Below are positions 1 to 11,211 of a stretch of DNA of 64,000 nucleotides, piece by piece. The notes under the pieces were generated by a model. It had not been told where the DNA came from. It worked only from the letters and a program-made list of their open reading frames with translations, and searched no databases. The translations under genes and the position numbers were made by a program. The stretch is from Antitrichia curtipendula (Eukaryota > Streptophyta > Bryopsida > Hypnales > Leucodontaceae): contig OX579637.1 in assembly GCA_951230915.1 (NCBI GenBank), positions 25,544,001 through 25,608,000 of the forward strand. Reading direction: 5' to 3'. Each line of letters begins with the position of its first letter. Positions within the stretch are counted from its first letter, which is position 1.

Positions 1-161
1 AATGCTACACACAACTTAAATATTTTTGTGCATTCTAATACTTGAGGGTGTTTTCAACTCTTACAACTGTCTTCAAGTCATTTCCAAAGTGGAATTCTAT
101 GATAATAGATGTGGAGGCCACGAAACTCCAGGTTCAGTTTAATTCCGATTCTTTTATTATT

Positions 162-167
162 CACGTG
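162..167. other. E-box-like palindrome CACGTG (one per monomer)
   Basis: CACGTG sits at the right end of nearly every monomer in the context TTCACGTGAG, giving a potential binding site about every 178 bp. In many copies between about 29.7 and 58 kb it reads CACATG, which still fits CACRTG, the core recognised by several bHLH proteins. Binding is inference; the motif and its spacing are seen directly. Confidence 0.7.
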
Positions 168-195
168 AGCGTGGATTCAATGCTATACACAACTT

Positions 196-203
196 AAATA
201 TTT
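196..203. other. AAATATTT palindrome in the AT-rich part
   Basis: AAATATTT followed by further T residues occurs about 18 bases after the monomer start in most copies. Left-hand variants read TGAATATTT, and type-2 monomers break the following T tract (ATATTCTCAAG). It is the most AT-rich stretch of the monomer. Confidence 0.6.
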
Positions 204-256
204 TTGTGCATTCTAATACTTGAGGGTGTTTACAACTCTTACAACTATCTTCAAGT

Positions 257-269
257 CACTTTCAAAGTG
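257..269. other. 13-bp dyad CACTTTCAAAGTG (most monomers)
   Basis: Two 6-base arms, CACTTT and AAAGTG, flank one central C, so single strands could pair or a dimeric protein could bind. The dyad is intact in most monomers but not fixed. Subtypes carry CATTTTCAAAGTG, CATTTCCAAAGTG, CACATTCAAAGTG or CACTTACAAAGTG, all damaging the left arm or the centre while the right arm AAAGTG is kept more often. Confidence 0.75.
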
Positions 270-275
270 GAATTC
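270..275. other. GAATTC site adjoining the dyad
   Basis: GAATTC overlaps the G that follows the dyad and recurs in most monomers, so EcoRI digestion would give a ladder based on 178 bp. Subtypes with GGAACTC (for example near 16820, 17353 and 30349) lack it, which would create multimer bands. Confidence 0.85.
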
Positions 276-712
276 TATGACATTAGATGTGGAGGCCACG
301 AAACTACAGGTTCAGTTTAATTCCGATTCTTTCATTATTCACGTGAGGGTGGATTCAATGCTACGCACAAATTAAATATTTTTGTGCATTCTAATACTTG
401 AGGGTGTTTACAACTCTAACAGCTTTCTTCAAGTCATTTTCAAAGTGGAATTCTATGACATTAGATGTGGAGGCCACGAAACTACAAGTTCAGTTTAAAT
501 CCGATTCTTTCATTATTCACGTGAGGGTGGATTCAATGCTACGCACAACTTGAATATTTTTGTGCATTCTAATACTTGAGGGTGGTTACAACTCTTACAA
601 CTATCTTCAAGTCACTTTCAGAGTGGAATTCTATGACATTAGATGTGGAGGCCACGAAACTACAGGTTCAGTTTAATTCCGGTTCTTTTATTATTCACGT
701 GAGGGTGGACTC

Positions 713-1424
713 AATGCTACACACAACTTAAATATTTTTGTGCATTCTAATACTTGAGGGTGTTTTCAACTCTTACAACTGTCTTCAAGTCATTTCCAAA
801 GTGGAATTCTATGATAATAGATGTGGAGGCCACGAAACTCCAGGTTCAGTTTAATTCCGATTCTTTTATTATTCACGTGAGCGTGGATTCAATGCTATAC
901 ACAACTTAAATATTTTTGTGCATTCTAATACTTGAGGGTGTTTACAACTCTTACAACTATCTTCAAGTCACTTTCAAAGTGGAATTCTATGACATTAGAT
1001 GTGGAGGCCACGAAACTACAGGTTCAGTTTAATTCCGATTCTTTCATTATTCACGTGAGGGTGGATTCAATGCTACGCACAAATTGAATATTTTTGTGCA
1101 TTCTAATACTTGAGGGTGTTTACAACTCTAACAGCTTTCTTCAAGTCATTTTCAAAGTGGAATTCTCTGACATTAGATGTGGAGGCCACGAAACTACAAG
1201 TTCAGTTTAAATCCGATTCTTTCATTATTCACGTGAGGGTGGATTCAATGCTACGCACAACTTGAATATTTTTGTGCATTCTAATACTTGAGGGTGGTTA
1301 CAACTCTTACAACTATCTTCAAGTCACTTTCAGAGTGGAATTCTATGACATTAGATGTGGAGGCCACGAAACTACAGGTTCAGTTTAAATCCGATTCTTT
1401 CATTATTCACGTGAGGGTGGATTC
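713..1424 (+). repeat. 712-bp tetramer HOR, copy 2
   Basis: Same A-B-C-D order, one unit after copy 1. Monomer C at 1069 has the private change AAATTGAAT, and D (1247) ends with AAATCCGATTC rather than TTCCGGTTC. Confidence 0.9.
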
Positions 1425-1958
1425 AATGCTACGCACAACTTAAATATTTTTGTGCATTCTAATACTTGAGGGTGTTTTCAACTCTTACAACTTTCTTCAA
1501 GTCATTTCCAAAATGGAATTCTATGATAATAGATGTGGAGGCCACGAAACTCCAGGTTCAGTTTAATTCCGATTCTTTTATTATTCACGTGAGCGTGGAT
1601 TCAATGCTATACACAACTTAAATATTTTTGTGCATTCTAATACTTGAGGGTGTTTACAACTTTTACAACTTTCTACAAGTCACCTTCAAAGTGGAATTCT
1701 ATGACATTAGATGTGGAGGCCACGAAACTACAGGTTCAGTTTAATTCCGATTCTTTTATTATTCACGTGAGGGTGGATTCAATAATACGCACAAATTAAA
1801 TATTTTTGTGCATTCTAATACTTGAGGGTGGTTACAACTCTTACAACTATCTTCAAGTCACTTTCAAAGTGGAATTCTATGACATTAGATGTGGAGGCCA
1901 CGAAACTACAGGTTCAGTTTAATTCCGATTCTTTTATTATGCACGTGAGGGTGGATTG

Positions 1959-2136
1959 AATGCTACGCACAACTTAAATATTTTTTGGCATTCTAATACT
2001 TGAGGGTGTTTACAACTCTTACAACTTTCTCCAAGTCACTTTCAAAGTGGAATTCGCTGACATTAGATGTGGAGGCCACAAAACTACAAGTTCAGTTTAA
2101 TTCCGATTCTTTCATTTTTCACGTGAGGATGGATTC
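1959..2136 (+). repeat. Marked monomer with TTTTTTGGC and TTCGCTGAC
   Basis: Carries ATTTTTTGGC, TTTCTCCAAG, GAATTCGCTGAC, GCCACAAAAC and GTGAGGATGG, and is preceded by TATGCACGTG. The same set recurs in one monomer at 4807-4984, 16 monomers away; 7653-7830 has only the left half (TTTTTTGGC, TCTCCAAG). Confidence 0.85.
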
Positions 2137-2314
2137 AATGCTACGCACAACTTAAATATTTTTGTGCATTCTAATACTTGAGGGTGGTTACAACTCTTAC
2201 AACTATCTTCAAGTCACTTTCAAAGTGGAATTCTATGACATTAGATGTGGAGGCCACGAAACTACAGGTTCAGTTTAATTCCGGTTCTTTTATTATTCAC
2301 GTGAGGGTGGACTC

Positions 2315-3026
2315 AATGCTACACACAACTTAAATATTTTTGTGCATTCTAATACTTGAGGGTGTTTTCAACTCTTACAACTGTCTTCAAGTCATTTCCA
2401 AAGTGGAATTCTATGATAATAGATGTGGAGGCCACGAAACTCCAGGTTCAGTTTAATTCCGATTCTTTTATTATTCACGTGAGCGTGGATTCAATGCTAT
2501 ACACAACTTAAATATTTTTGTGCATTCTAATACTTGAGGGTGTTTACAACTCTTACAACTATCTTCAGGTCACTTTCAAAGTGGAATTCTATGACATTAG
2601 ATGTGGAGGCCACGAAACTACAGGTTCAGTTTAATTCCGATTCTTTCATTATTCACGTGAGGGTGGATTCAATGCTACGCACAAATTAAATATTTTTGTG
2701 CATTCTAATACTTGAGGGTGTTTACAACTCTAACAGCTTTCTTCAAGTCATTTTCAAAGTGGAATTCTATGACATTAGATGTGGAGGCCACGAAACTACA
2801 AGTTCAGTTTAAATCCGATTCTTTCATTATTCACGTGAGGGTGGATTCAATGCTACGCACAACTTGAATATTTTTGTGCATTCTAATACTTGAGGGTGGT
2901 TACAACTCTTACAACTATCTTCAAGTCACTTTCAGAGTGGAATTCTATGACATTAGATGTGGAGGCCACGAAACTACAGGTTCAGTTTAATTCCGGTTCT
3001 TTTATTATTCACGTGAGGGTGGACTC
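2315..3026 (+). repeat. 712-bp tetramer HOR, copy 3
   Basis: A-B-C-D again, exactly 13 monomers (2314 bp) after copy 1 and nearly identical to it, including the GGTTC/GGACTC end of D. Confidence 0.9.
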
Positions 3027-3738
3027 AATGCTACACACAACTTAAATATTTTTGTGCATTCTAATACTTGAGGGTGTTTTCAACTCTTACAACTGTCTTC
3101 AAGTCATTTCCAAAGTGGAATTCTATGATAATAGATGTGGAGGCCACGAAACTCCAGGTTCAGTTTAATTCCGATTCTTTTATTATTCACGTGAGCGTGG
3201 ATTCAATGCTATACACAACTTAAATATTTTTGTGCATTCTAATACTTGAGGGTGTTTACAACTCTTACAACTATCTTCAAGTCACTTTCAAAGTGGAATT
3301 CTATGACATTAGATGTGGAGGCCACGAAACTACAGGTTCAGTTTAATTCCGATTCTTTCATTATTCACGTGAGGGTGGATTCAATGCTACGCACAAATTG
3401 AATATTTTTGTGCATTCTAATACTTGAGGGTGTTTACAACTCTAACAGCTTTCTTCAAGTCATTTTCAAAGTGGAATTCTATGACATTAGATGTGGAGGC
3501 CACGAAACTACAAGTTCAGTTTAAATCCGATTCTTTCATTATTCACGTGAGGGTGGATTCAATGCTACGCACAACTTGAATATTTTTGTGCATTCTAATA
3601 CTTGAGGGTGGTTACAACTCTTACAACTATCTTCAAGTCACTTTCAGAGTGGAATTCTATGACATTAGATGTGGAGGCCACGAAACTACAGGTTCAGTTT
3701 AAATCCGATTCTTTCATTATTCACGTGAGGGTGGATTC
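3027..3738 (+). repeat. 712-bp tetramer HOR, copy 4
   Basis: Counterpart of copy 2. It shares the private AAATTGAAT in monomer C (3383) and the AAATCCG end in D, showing that 2315-3738 and 1-1424 are one 8-monomer duplication rather than independent tetramers. Confidence 0.9.
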
Positions 3739-4806
3739 AATGCTATACACAACTTAAATATTTTTGTGCATTCTAATACTTGAGGGTGTTTACAACTCTT
3801 ACAACTATCTTCAAGTCACTTTCAAAGTCGAATTCTATGACATTAGATGTGGAGGCCACGAAACTACAGGTTCAGTTTAAATCCGATTCTTTCATTATTC
3901 ACGTGAGGGTGGATTCAATGCTATGCACAACTTAAATATTTTTGTGCATTCTAATACTTGAGGGTGTTTTCAACTCTTACAACTGTCTTCAAGTCATTTC
4001 CAAAGTCGAATTCTATGACATTAGATGTGGAGGCCACGAAACTACAGGTTCAGTTTAATTCCGATTCTTTTATTATTCACGTGAGCGTGGATTCAATGCT
4101 ATACACAACTTAAATATTTTTGTGCATTCTAATACTTGAGGGTGTTTACAACTCTTACAACTATCTTCAAGTCACTTTCAAAGTCGAATTCTATGACATT
4201 AGATGTGGAGGCCACGAAACTACAGGTTCAGTTTAATTCCGATTCTTTCATTATTCACGTGAGGGTGGATTCAATGCTACGCACAAATTAAATATTTTTG
4301 TGCATTCTAATACTTGAGGGTGTTTACAACTCTAACAGCTTTCTTCAAGTCATTTTCAAAGTGGAATTCTATGACATTAGATGTGGAGGCCACGAAACTA
4401 CAGGTTCAGTTTAATTCCGATTCTTTCATTATTCACGTGAGGGTGGATTCAATGCTACGCACAAATTAAATATTTTTGTGCATTCTAATACTTGAGGGTG
4501 TTTACAACTCTAACAGCTTTCTTCAAGTCATTTTCAAAGTGGAATTCTATGACATTAGATGTGGAGGCCACGAAACTACAGGTTCAGTTTAAATCCGATT
4601 CTTTCATTATTCACGTGAGGGTGGATTCAATGCTACGCACAACTTGAATATTTTTGTGCATTCTAATACTTGAGGGTGGTTACAACTCTTACAACTATCT
4701 TCAAGTCACTTTCAGAGTGGAATTCTATGACATTAGATGTGGAGGCCACGAAACTACAGGTTCAGTTTAATTCCGATTCTTTTATTATGCACGTGAGGGT
4801 GGATTG

Positions 4807-4984
4807 AATGCTACGCACAACTTAAATATTTTTTGGCATTCTAATACTTGAGGGTGTTTACAACTCTTACAACTTTCTCCAAGTCACTTTCAAAGTGGAA
4901 TTCGCTGACATTAGATGTGGAGGCCACAAAACTACAAGTTCAGTTTAATTCCGATTCTTTCATTTTTCACGTGAGGATGGATTC
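4807..4984 (+). repeat. Second copy of the TTTTTTGGC/TTCGCTGAC monomer
   Basis: Matches 1959-2136 at all marker positions, including the upstream TATGCACGTG. The offset is 2848 bp, exactly 16 monomers. Confidence 0.85.
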
Positions 4985-5696
4985 AATGCTACGCACAACT
5001 TAAATATTTTTGTGCATTCTAATACTTGAGGGTGTTTTCAACTCTTACAACTATCTTCAAGTCACTTTCAAAGTGGAATTCTATGACATTAGATGTGGAG
5101 GCCACGAAACTACAGGTTCAGTTTAATTCCGGTTCTTTTATTATTCACGTGAGGGTGGACTCAATGCTACACACAACTTAAATATTTTTGTGCATTCTAA
5201 TACTTGAGGGTGTTTTCAACTCTTACAACTGTCTTCAAGTCATTTTCAAAGTGGAATTCTATGATAATAGATGTGGAGGCCACGAAACTCCAGGTTCAGT
5301 TTAATTCCGATTCTTTTATTATTCACGTGAGCGTGGATTCAATGCTATACACAACTTAAATATTTTTGTGCATTCTAATACTTGAGGGTGTTTACAACTC
5401 TTACAACTATCTTCAAGTCACTTTCAAAGTGGAATTCTATGACATTAGATGTGGAGGCCACGAAACTACAAGTTCAGTTTAAATCCGATTCTTTCATTAT
5501 TCACGTGAGGGTGGATTCAATGCTACGCACAACTTGAATATTTTTGTGCATTCTAATACTTGAGGGTGGTTACAACTCTTACAACTATCTTCAAGTCACT
5601 TTCAGAGTGGAATTCTATGACATTAGATGTGGAGGCCACGAAACTACAGGTTCAGTTTAAATCCGATTCTTTCATTATTCACGTGAGGGTGGATTC

Positions 5697-5873
5697 AATG
5701 CTACGCACAACTTAAATATTTTTGTGCATTCTAATACTTGAGGGTGGTTACAACTCTTACAACTATCTTCAAGTCACTTTCAAAGTAGAATTCTATGACA
5801 TTAGATGTGGAGGCCACGAAACTACAGGTTCAGTTTAATTCCGATTCTTTTATTATTCACGTGAGGGTGGATC
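5697..5873 (+). repeat. 177-bp monomer with 1-bp deletion, copy 1
   Basis: The end reads GGTGGATCAATG, where others read GGTGGATTCAATG, and the dyad flank is AAAGTAGAATTC. This pair of private changes recurs in the monomers at 7298 and 10857. Confidence 0.9.
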
Positions 5874-7297
5874 AATGCTACGCACAACTTAAATATTTTT
5901 GTGCATTCTAATACTTGAGGGTGGTTACAACTCTTACAACTATCTTCAAGTCACTTTCAAAGTCGAATTCTATGACATTAGATGTGGAGGCCACGAAACT
6001 ACAGGTTCAGTTTAATTCCGGTTCTTTTATTATTCACGTGAGGGTGGACTCAATGCTACACACAACTTAAATATTTTTGTGCATTCTAATACTTGAGGGT
6101 GTTTTCAACTCTTACAACTGTCTTCAAGTCATTTCCAAAGTGGAATTCTATGATAATAGATGTGGAGGCCACGAAACTCCAGGTTCAGTTTAATTCCGAT
6201 TCTTTTATTATTCACGTGAGCGTGGATTCAATGCTATACACAACTTAAATATTTTTGTGCATTCTAATACTTGAGGGTGTTTACAACTCTTACAACTATC
6301 TTCAAGTCACTTTCAAAGTCGAATTCTATGACATTAGATGTGGAGGCCACGAAACTACAGGTTCAGTTTAATTCCGATTCTTTCATTATTCACGTGAGGG
6401 TGGATTCAATGCTACGCACAAATTAAATATTTTTGTGCATTCTAATACTTGAGGGTGTTTACAACTCTAACAGCTTTCTTCAAGTCATTTTCAAAGTGGA
6501 ATTCTATGACATTAGATGTGGAGGCCACGAAACTACAGGTTCAGTTTAATTCCGATTCTTTTATTATTCACGTGAGGGTGGATTCAATGCTATACACAAC
6601 TTAAATATTTTTGTGCATTCTAATACTTGAGGGTGTTTACAACTCTTACAACTATCTTCAAGTCACTTTCAAAGTGGAATTCTATGACATTAGATGTGGA
6701 GGCCACGAAACTACAGGTTCAGTTTAATTCCGATTCTTTCATTATTCACGTGAGGGTGGATTCAATGCTACGCACAAATTAAATATTTTTGTGCATTCTA
6801 ATACTTGAGGGTGTTTACAACTCTTACAACTATCTTCAAGTCACTTTCAAAGTGGAATTCAATGACATTAGATGTGGAGGCCACGAAACTACAGGTTCAG
6901 TTTAATTCCGATTCTTTCATTATTCACGTGAGGGTGGATTCAATGCTACGCACAAATTAAATATTTTTGTGCATTCTAATACTTGAGGGTGTTTACAACT
7001 CTTACAACTATCTTCAAGTCACTTTCAAAGTGGAATTCTATGACATTAGATGTGGAGGCCACGAAACTACAGGTTCAGTTTAAATCCGATTCTTTCATTA
7101 TTCACGTGAGGGTGGATTCAATGCTACGCACAACTTGAATATTTTTGTGCATTCTAATACTTGAGGGTGGTTACAACTCTTACAACTATCTTCAAGTCAC
7201 TTTCAGAGTGGAATTCTATGACATTAGATGTGGAGGCCACGAAACTACAGGTTCAGTTTAAATCCGATTCTTTCATTATTCACGTGAGGGTGGATTC

Positions 7298-7474
7298 AAT
7301 GCTACGCACAACTTAAATATTTTTGTGCATTCTAATACTTGAGGGTGGTTACAACTCTTACAACTATCTTCAAGTCACTTTCAAAGTAGAATTCTATGAC
7401 ATTAGATGTGGAGGCCACGAAACTACAGGTTCAGTTTAATTCCGATTCTTTTATTATTCACGTGAGGGTGGATC
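7298..7474 (+). repeat. 177-bp monomer with the same deletion, copy 2
   Basis: Same GGATCAATG deletion and AAAGTAGAATTC change, nine monomers after copy 1 (1601 bp after counting the deletion). Confidence 0.9.
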
Positions 7475-7830
7475 AATGCTACGCACAACTTAAATATTTT
7501 TGTGCATTCTAATACTTGAGGGTGGTTACAACTCTTACAACTATCTTCAAGTCACTTTCAAAGTGGAATTCTATGACATTAGATGTGGAGGCCACGAAAC
7601 TACAGGTTCAGTTTAATTCCGATTCTTTCATTATTCACGTGAGGGTGGATTGAATGCTACGCACAACTTAAATATTTTTTGGCATTCTAATACTTGAGGG
7701 TGTTTACAACTCTTACAACTTTCTCCAAGTCACTTTCAAAGTGGAATTCTATGACATTAGATGTGGAGGCCACGAAACTACAGGTTCAGTTTAATTCCGA
7801 TTCTTTCATTATTCACGTGAGGGTGGATTC

Positions 7831-8542
7831 AATGCTACGCACAAATTAAATATTTTTGTGCATTCTAATACTTGAGGGTGTTTTCAACTCTTACAACTGT
7901 CTTCAAGTCATTTCCAAAGTGGAATTCTATGATAATAGATGTGGAGGCCACGAAACTCCAGGTTCAGTTTAATTCCGATTCTTTTATTATTCACGTGAGC
8001 GTGGATTCAATGCTATACACAACTTAAATATTTTTGTGCATTCTAATACTTGAGGGTGTTTACAACTCTTACAACTATCTTCAAGTCACTTTCAAAGTCG
8101 AATTCTATGACATTAGATGTGGAGGCCACGAAACTACAGGTTCAGTTTATTTCCGATTCTTTCATTATTCACGTGAGGGTGGATTCAATGCTACGCACAA
8201 ATTAAATATTTTTGTGCATTCTAATACTTGAGGGTGTTTACAACTCTAACAGCTTTCTTCAAGTCATTTTCAAAGTGGAATTCTATGACATTAGATGTGG
8301 AGGCCACGAAACTACAAGTTCAGTTTAAATCCGATTCTTTCATTATTCACGTGAGGGTGGATTCAATGCTACGCACAACTTGAATATTTTTGTGCATTCT
8401 AATACTTGAGGGTGGTTACAACTCTTACAACTATCTTCAAGTCACTTTCAGAGTGGAATTCTATGACATTAGATGTGGAGGCCACGAAACTACAGGTTCA
8501 GTTTAAATCCGGTTCTTTCATTATTCACGTGAGGGTGGATTC
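7831..8542 (+). repeat. Further A-B-C-D tetramer, diverged
   Basis: A (7831), B (8009), C (8187) and D (8365) in the same order, but A begins with ACAAATTAAAT and B has AAAGTCGAATTC. A single A-to-T change near 8149 (GTTTATTTCC) removes a stop and makes a spurious 65-codon frame. An A-B-C run without D starts at 6052. Confidence 0.8.
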
Positions 8543-9432
8543 AATGCTATACACAACTTAAATATTTTTGTGCATTCTAATACTTGAGGGTGTTTACAAC
8601 TCTTACAACTATCTTCAAGTCACTTTCAAAGTCGAATTCTATGACATTAGATGTGGAGGCCACGAAACTACAGGTTCAGTTTAAATCCGATTCTTTCATT
8701 ATTCACGTGAGGGTGGATTCAATGCTATACACAACTTAAATATTTTTGTGCATTCTAATACTTGAGGGTGTTTACAACTCTTACAACTATCTTCAAGTCA
8801 CTTTCAAAGTCGAATTCTATGACATTAGATGTGGAGGCCACGAAACTACAGGTTCAGTTTAATTCCGATTCTTTCATTATTCACGTGAGGGTGGATTCAA
8901 TGCTACGCACAACTTGAATATTTTTGTGCATTCTAATACTTGAGGGTGGTTACAACTCTTACAACTATCTTCAAGTCACTTTCAGAGTGGAATTCTATGA
9001 CATTAGATGTGGAGGCCACGAAACTACAGGTTCAGTTTAAATCCGATTCTTTCATTATTCACGTGAGGGTGGATTCAATGCTACGCACAACTTAAATATT
9101 TTTGTGCATTCTAATACTTGAGGGTGTTTTCAACTCTTACAACTGTCTTCAAGTCATTTCCAAAGTGGAATTCTATGATAATAGATGTGGAGGCCACGAA
9201 ACTACAGGTTCAGTTTAATTCCGATTCTTTTATTATTCACGTGAGCGTGGATTCAATGCTATACACAACTTAAATATTTTTGTGCATTCTAATACTTGAG
9301 GGTGTTTACAACTCTTACAACTATCTTCAAGTCACTTTCAAAGTCGAATTCTATGACATTAGATGTGGAGGCCACGAAACTACAGGTTCAGTTTAATTCC
9401 GATTCTTTCATTATTCACGTGAGGGTGGATTC

Positions 9433-9966
9433 AATGCTACGCACAAATTAAATATTTTTGTGAATTCTAATACTTGAGGGTGTTTACAACTCTAACAGCT
9501 TTCTTCAAGTCATTTTCAAAGTGGAATTCTATGACATTAGATGTGGAGGCCACGAAACTACAGGTTCAGTTTAATTCCGATTCTTTCATTATTCACGTGA
9601 GGGTGGATTCAATGCTACGCACAAATTAAATATTTTTGTGCATTCTAATACTTGAGGGTGTTTACAACTCTAACAGCTTTCTTCAAGTCATTTTCAAAGT
9701 GGAATTCTATGACATTAGATGTGGAGGCCACGAAACTACAGGTTCAGTTTAAATCCGATTCTTTCATTATTCACGTGAGGGTGGATTCAATGCTACGCAC
9801 AACTTGAATATTTTTGTGCATTCTAATACTTGAGGGTGGTTACAACTCTTACAACTATCTTCAAGTCACTTTCAGAGTGGAATTCTATGACATTAGATGT
9901 GGAGGCCACGAAACTACAGGTTCAGTTTAAATCCGATTCTTTCATTATTCACGTGAGGGTGGATTC
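9433..9966 (+). repeat. 3-monomer block (two TCTAACAGC + one TTGAAT), copy 2 of 3
   Basis: Two consecutive C-type monomers (AAATTAAAT, TCTAACAGC) are followed by a D-type with CAGAGTGG. The block also starts at 4273 and at 10323 (to 10856). A C-to-A change near 9463 makes an extra GAATTC (TGTGAATTC) in this copy only. Confidence 0.8.
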
Positions 9967-10856
9967 AATGCTACGCACAACTTAAATATTTTTGTGCATT
10001 CTAATACTTGAGGGTGTTTTCAACTCTTACAACTGTCTTCAAGTCATTTCCAAAGTGGAATTCTAAGACATTAGATGTGGAGGCCACGAAACTACAGGTT
10101 CAGTTTAATTCCGATTCTTTCATTATTCATGTGAGGGTGGATTCAATGCTATACACAACTTGAATATTTTTGTGCATTCTAATACTTGAGGGTGGTTACA
10201 ACTCTTACAACTATCTTCAGGTCACTTTCAGAGTGGAATTCTATGACATTAGATGTGGAGGCCACGAAACTACAGGTTCAGTTTAATTCCGATTCTTTCA
10301 TTATTCACGTGAGGGTGGATTCAATGCTACGCACAAATTAAATATTTTTGTGCATTCTAATACTTGAGGGTGTTTACAACTCTAACAGCTTTCTTCAAGT
10401 CATTTTCAAAGTGGAATTCTATGACATTAGATGTGGAGGCCACGAAACTACAGGTTCAGTTTAATTCCGATTCTTTCATTATTCACGTGAGGGTGGATTC
10501 AATGCTACGCACAAATTAAATATTTTTGTGCATTCTAATACTTGAGGGTGTTTACAACTCTAACAGCTTTCTTCAAGTCATTTTCAAAGTGGAATTCTAT
10601 GACATTAGATGTGGAGGCCACGAAACTACAGGTTCAGTTTAAATCCGATTCTTTCATTATTCACGTGAGGGTGGATTCAATGCTACGCACAACTTGAATA
10701 TTTTTGTGCATTCTAATACTTGAGGGTGGTTACAACTCTTACAACTATCTTCAAGTCACTTTCAGAGTGGAATTCTATGACATTAGATGTGGAGGCCACG
10801 AAACTACAGGTTCAGTTTAAATCCGATTCTTTCATTATTCACGTGAGGGTGGATTC

Positions 10857-11033
10857 AATGCTACGCACAACTTAAATATTTTTGTGCATTCTAATACTTG
10901 AGGGTGGTTACAACTCTTACAACTATCTTCAAGTCACTTTCAAAGTAGAATTCTATGACATTAGATGTGGAGGCCACGAAACTACAGGTTCAGTTTAATT
11001 CCGATTCTTTTATTATTCACGTGAGGGTGGATC
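10857..11033 (+). repeat. 177-bp monomer with the same deletion, copy 3
   Basis: Same two private changes, twenty monomers after copy 2. Confidence 0.9.
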
Positions 11034-11211
11034 AATGCTACGCACAACTTAAATATTTTTGTGCATTCTAATACTTGAGGGTGGTTACAACTCTTACAAC
11101 TATCTTCAAGTCACTTTCAAAGTGGAATTCTATGACATTAGATGTGGAGGCCACGAAACTACAGGTTCAGTTTAATTTCGATTCTTTTATTATTCACGTG
11201 AGGGTGGATTC

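Larger units (their letters stand above)
179..356 (+). repeat. Representative standard monomer (178 bp)
   Basis: This copy serves as a reference. In order it holds: an AT-rich start with AAATATTT (monomer positions 18-25), ACTTGAGGGTG (about 40-50), a pyrimidine-rich stretch around TACAACTCTTACAAC, the dyad CACTTTCAAAGTG (79-91), GAATTC (92-97), GATGTGGAGGCCACG (about 108-122), TTCCGATTC (about 143-151) and CACGTG (162-167). The most variable zones are monomer positions 6-20, 50-75 and 95-105; GATGTGGAGGCCACG and the TTCAC box are the most constant. The unit start at AATGCT is arbitrary. Confidence 0.95.
1..712 (+). repeat. 712-bp tetramer HOR, copy 1
   Basis: Monomers A (1), B (179), C (357) and D (535). 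D ends with TTCCGGTTC and GGACTC instead of TTCCGATTC and GGATTC; the next A starts CTACACAC. Confidence 0.9.
1..11211 (+). repeat. Left subarray: homogeneous ACTATCTTC subfamily
   Basis: 63 monomers of closely related types. Recurrent marks are ACTATCTTC, TCTAACAGC, AACTTGAAT, TTTAAATCCG and TTTTCAACTC. The AAAATAAAT start and the type-2 segment are absent. Four monomer types recur in fixed order (A-B-C-D): A has GATAATAG, ACTCCAGG and GTGAGCG; B has CTATAC; C has TCTAACAGC; D has AACTTGAAT and CAGAGTGG. Three 1-bp deletions occur, near 5871, 7472 and 11031. Confidence 0.9.

Noticed and set aside
40..60. Telomere-like repeats in TTGAGGGTG and GTGAGGGTGG
   Set aside because: The G-rich pieces occur once each per 178-bp monomer and are not tandem copies of any known telomere unit.
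100..135. CENP-B box
   Set aside because: On the minus strand GTTTCGTGG gives the TTCG core, but the required A and CGGG of the 17-bp box are absent. The monomer has no CGGG or CCCG.
162..167. Yeast-type CDEI centromere element
   Set aside because: TTCACGTG differs from RTCACRTG at the first base, and no CDEII/CDEIII arrangement follows. A point centromere does not fit a 64 kb satellite array.
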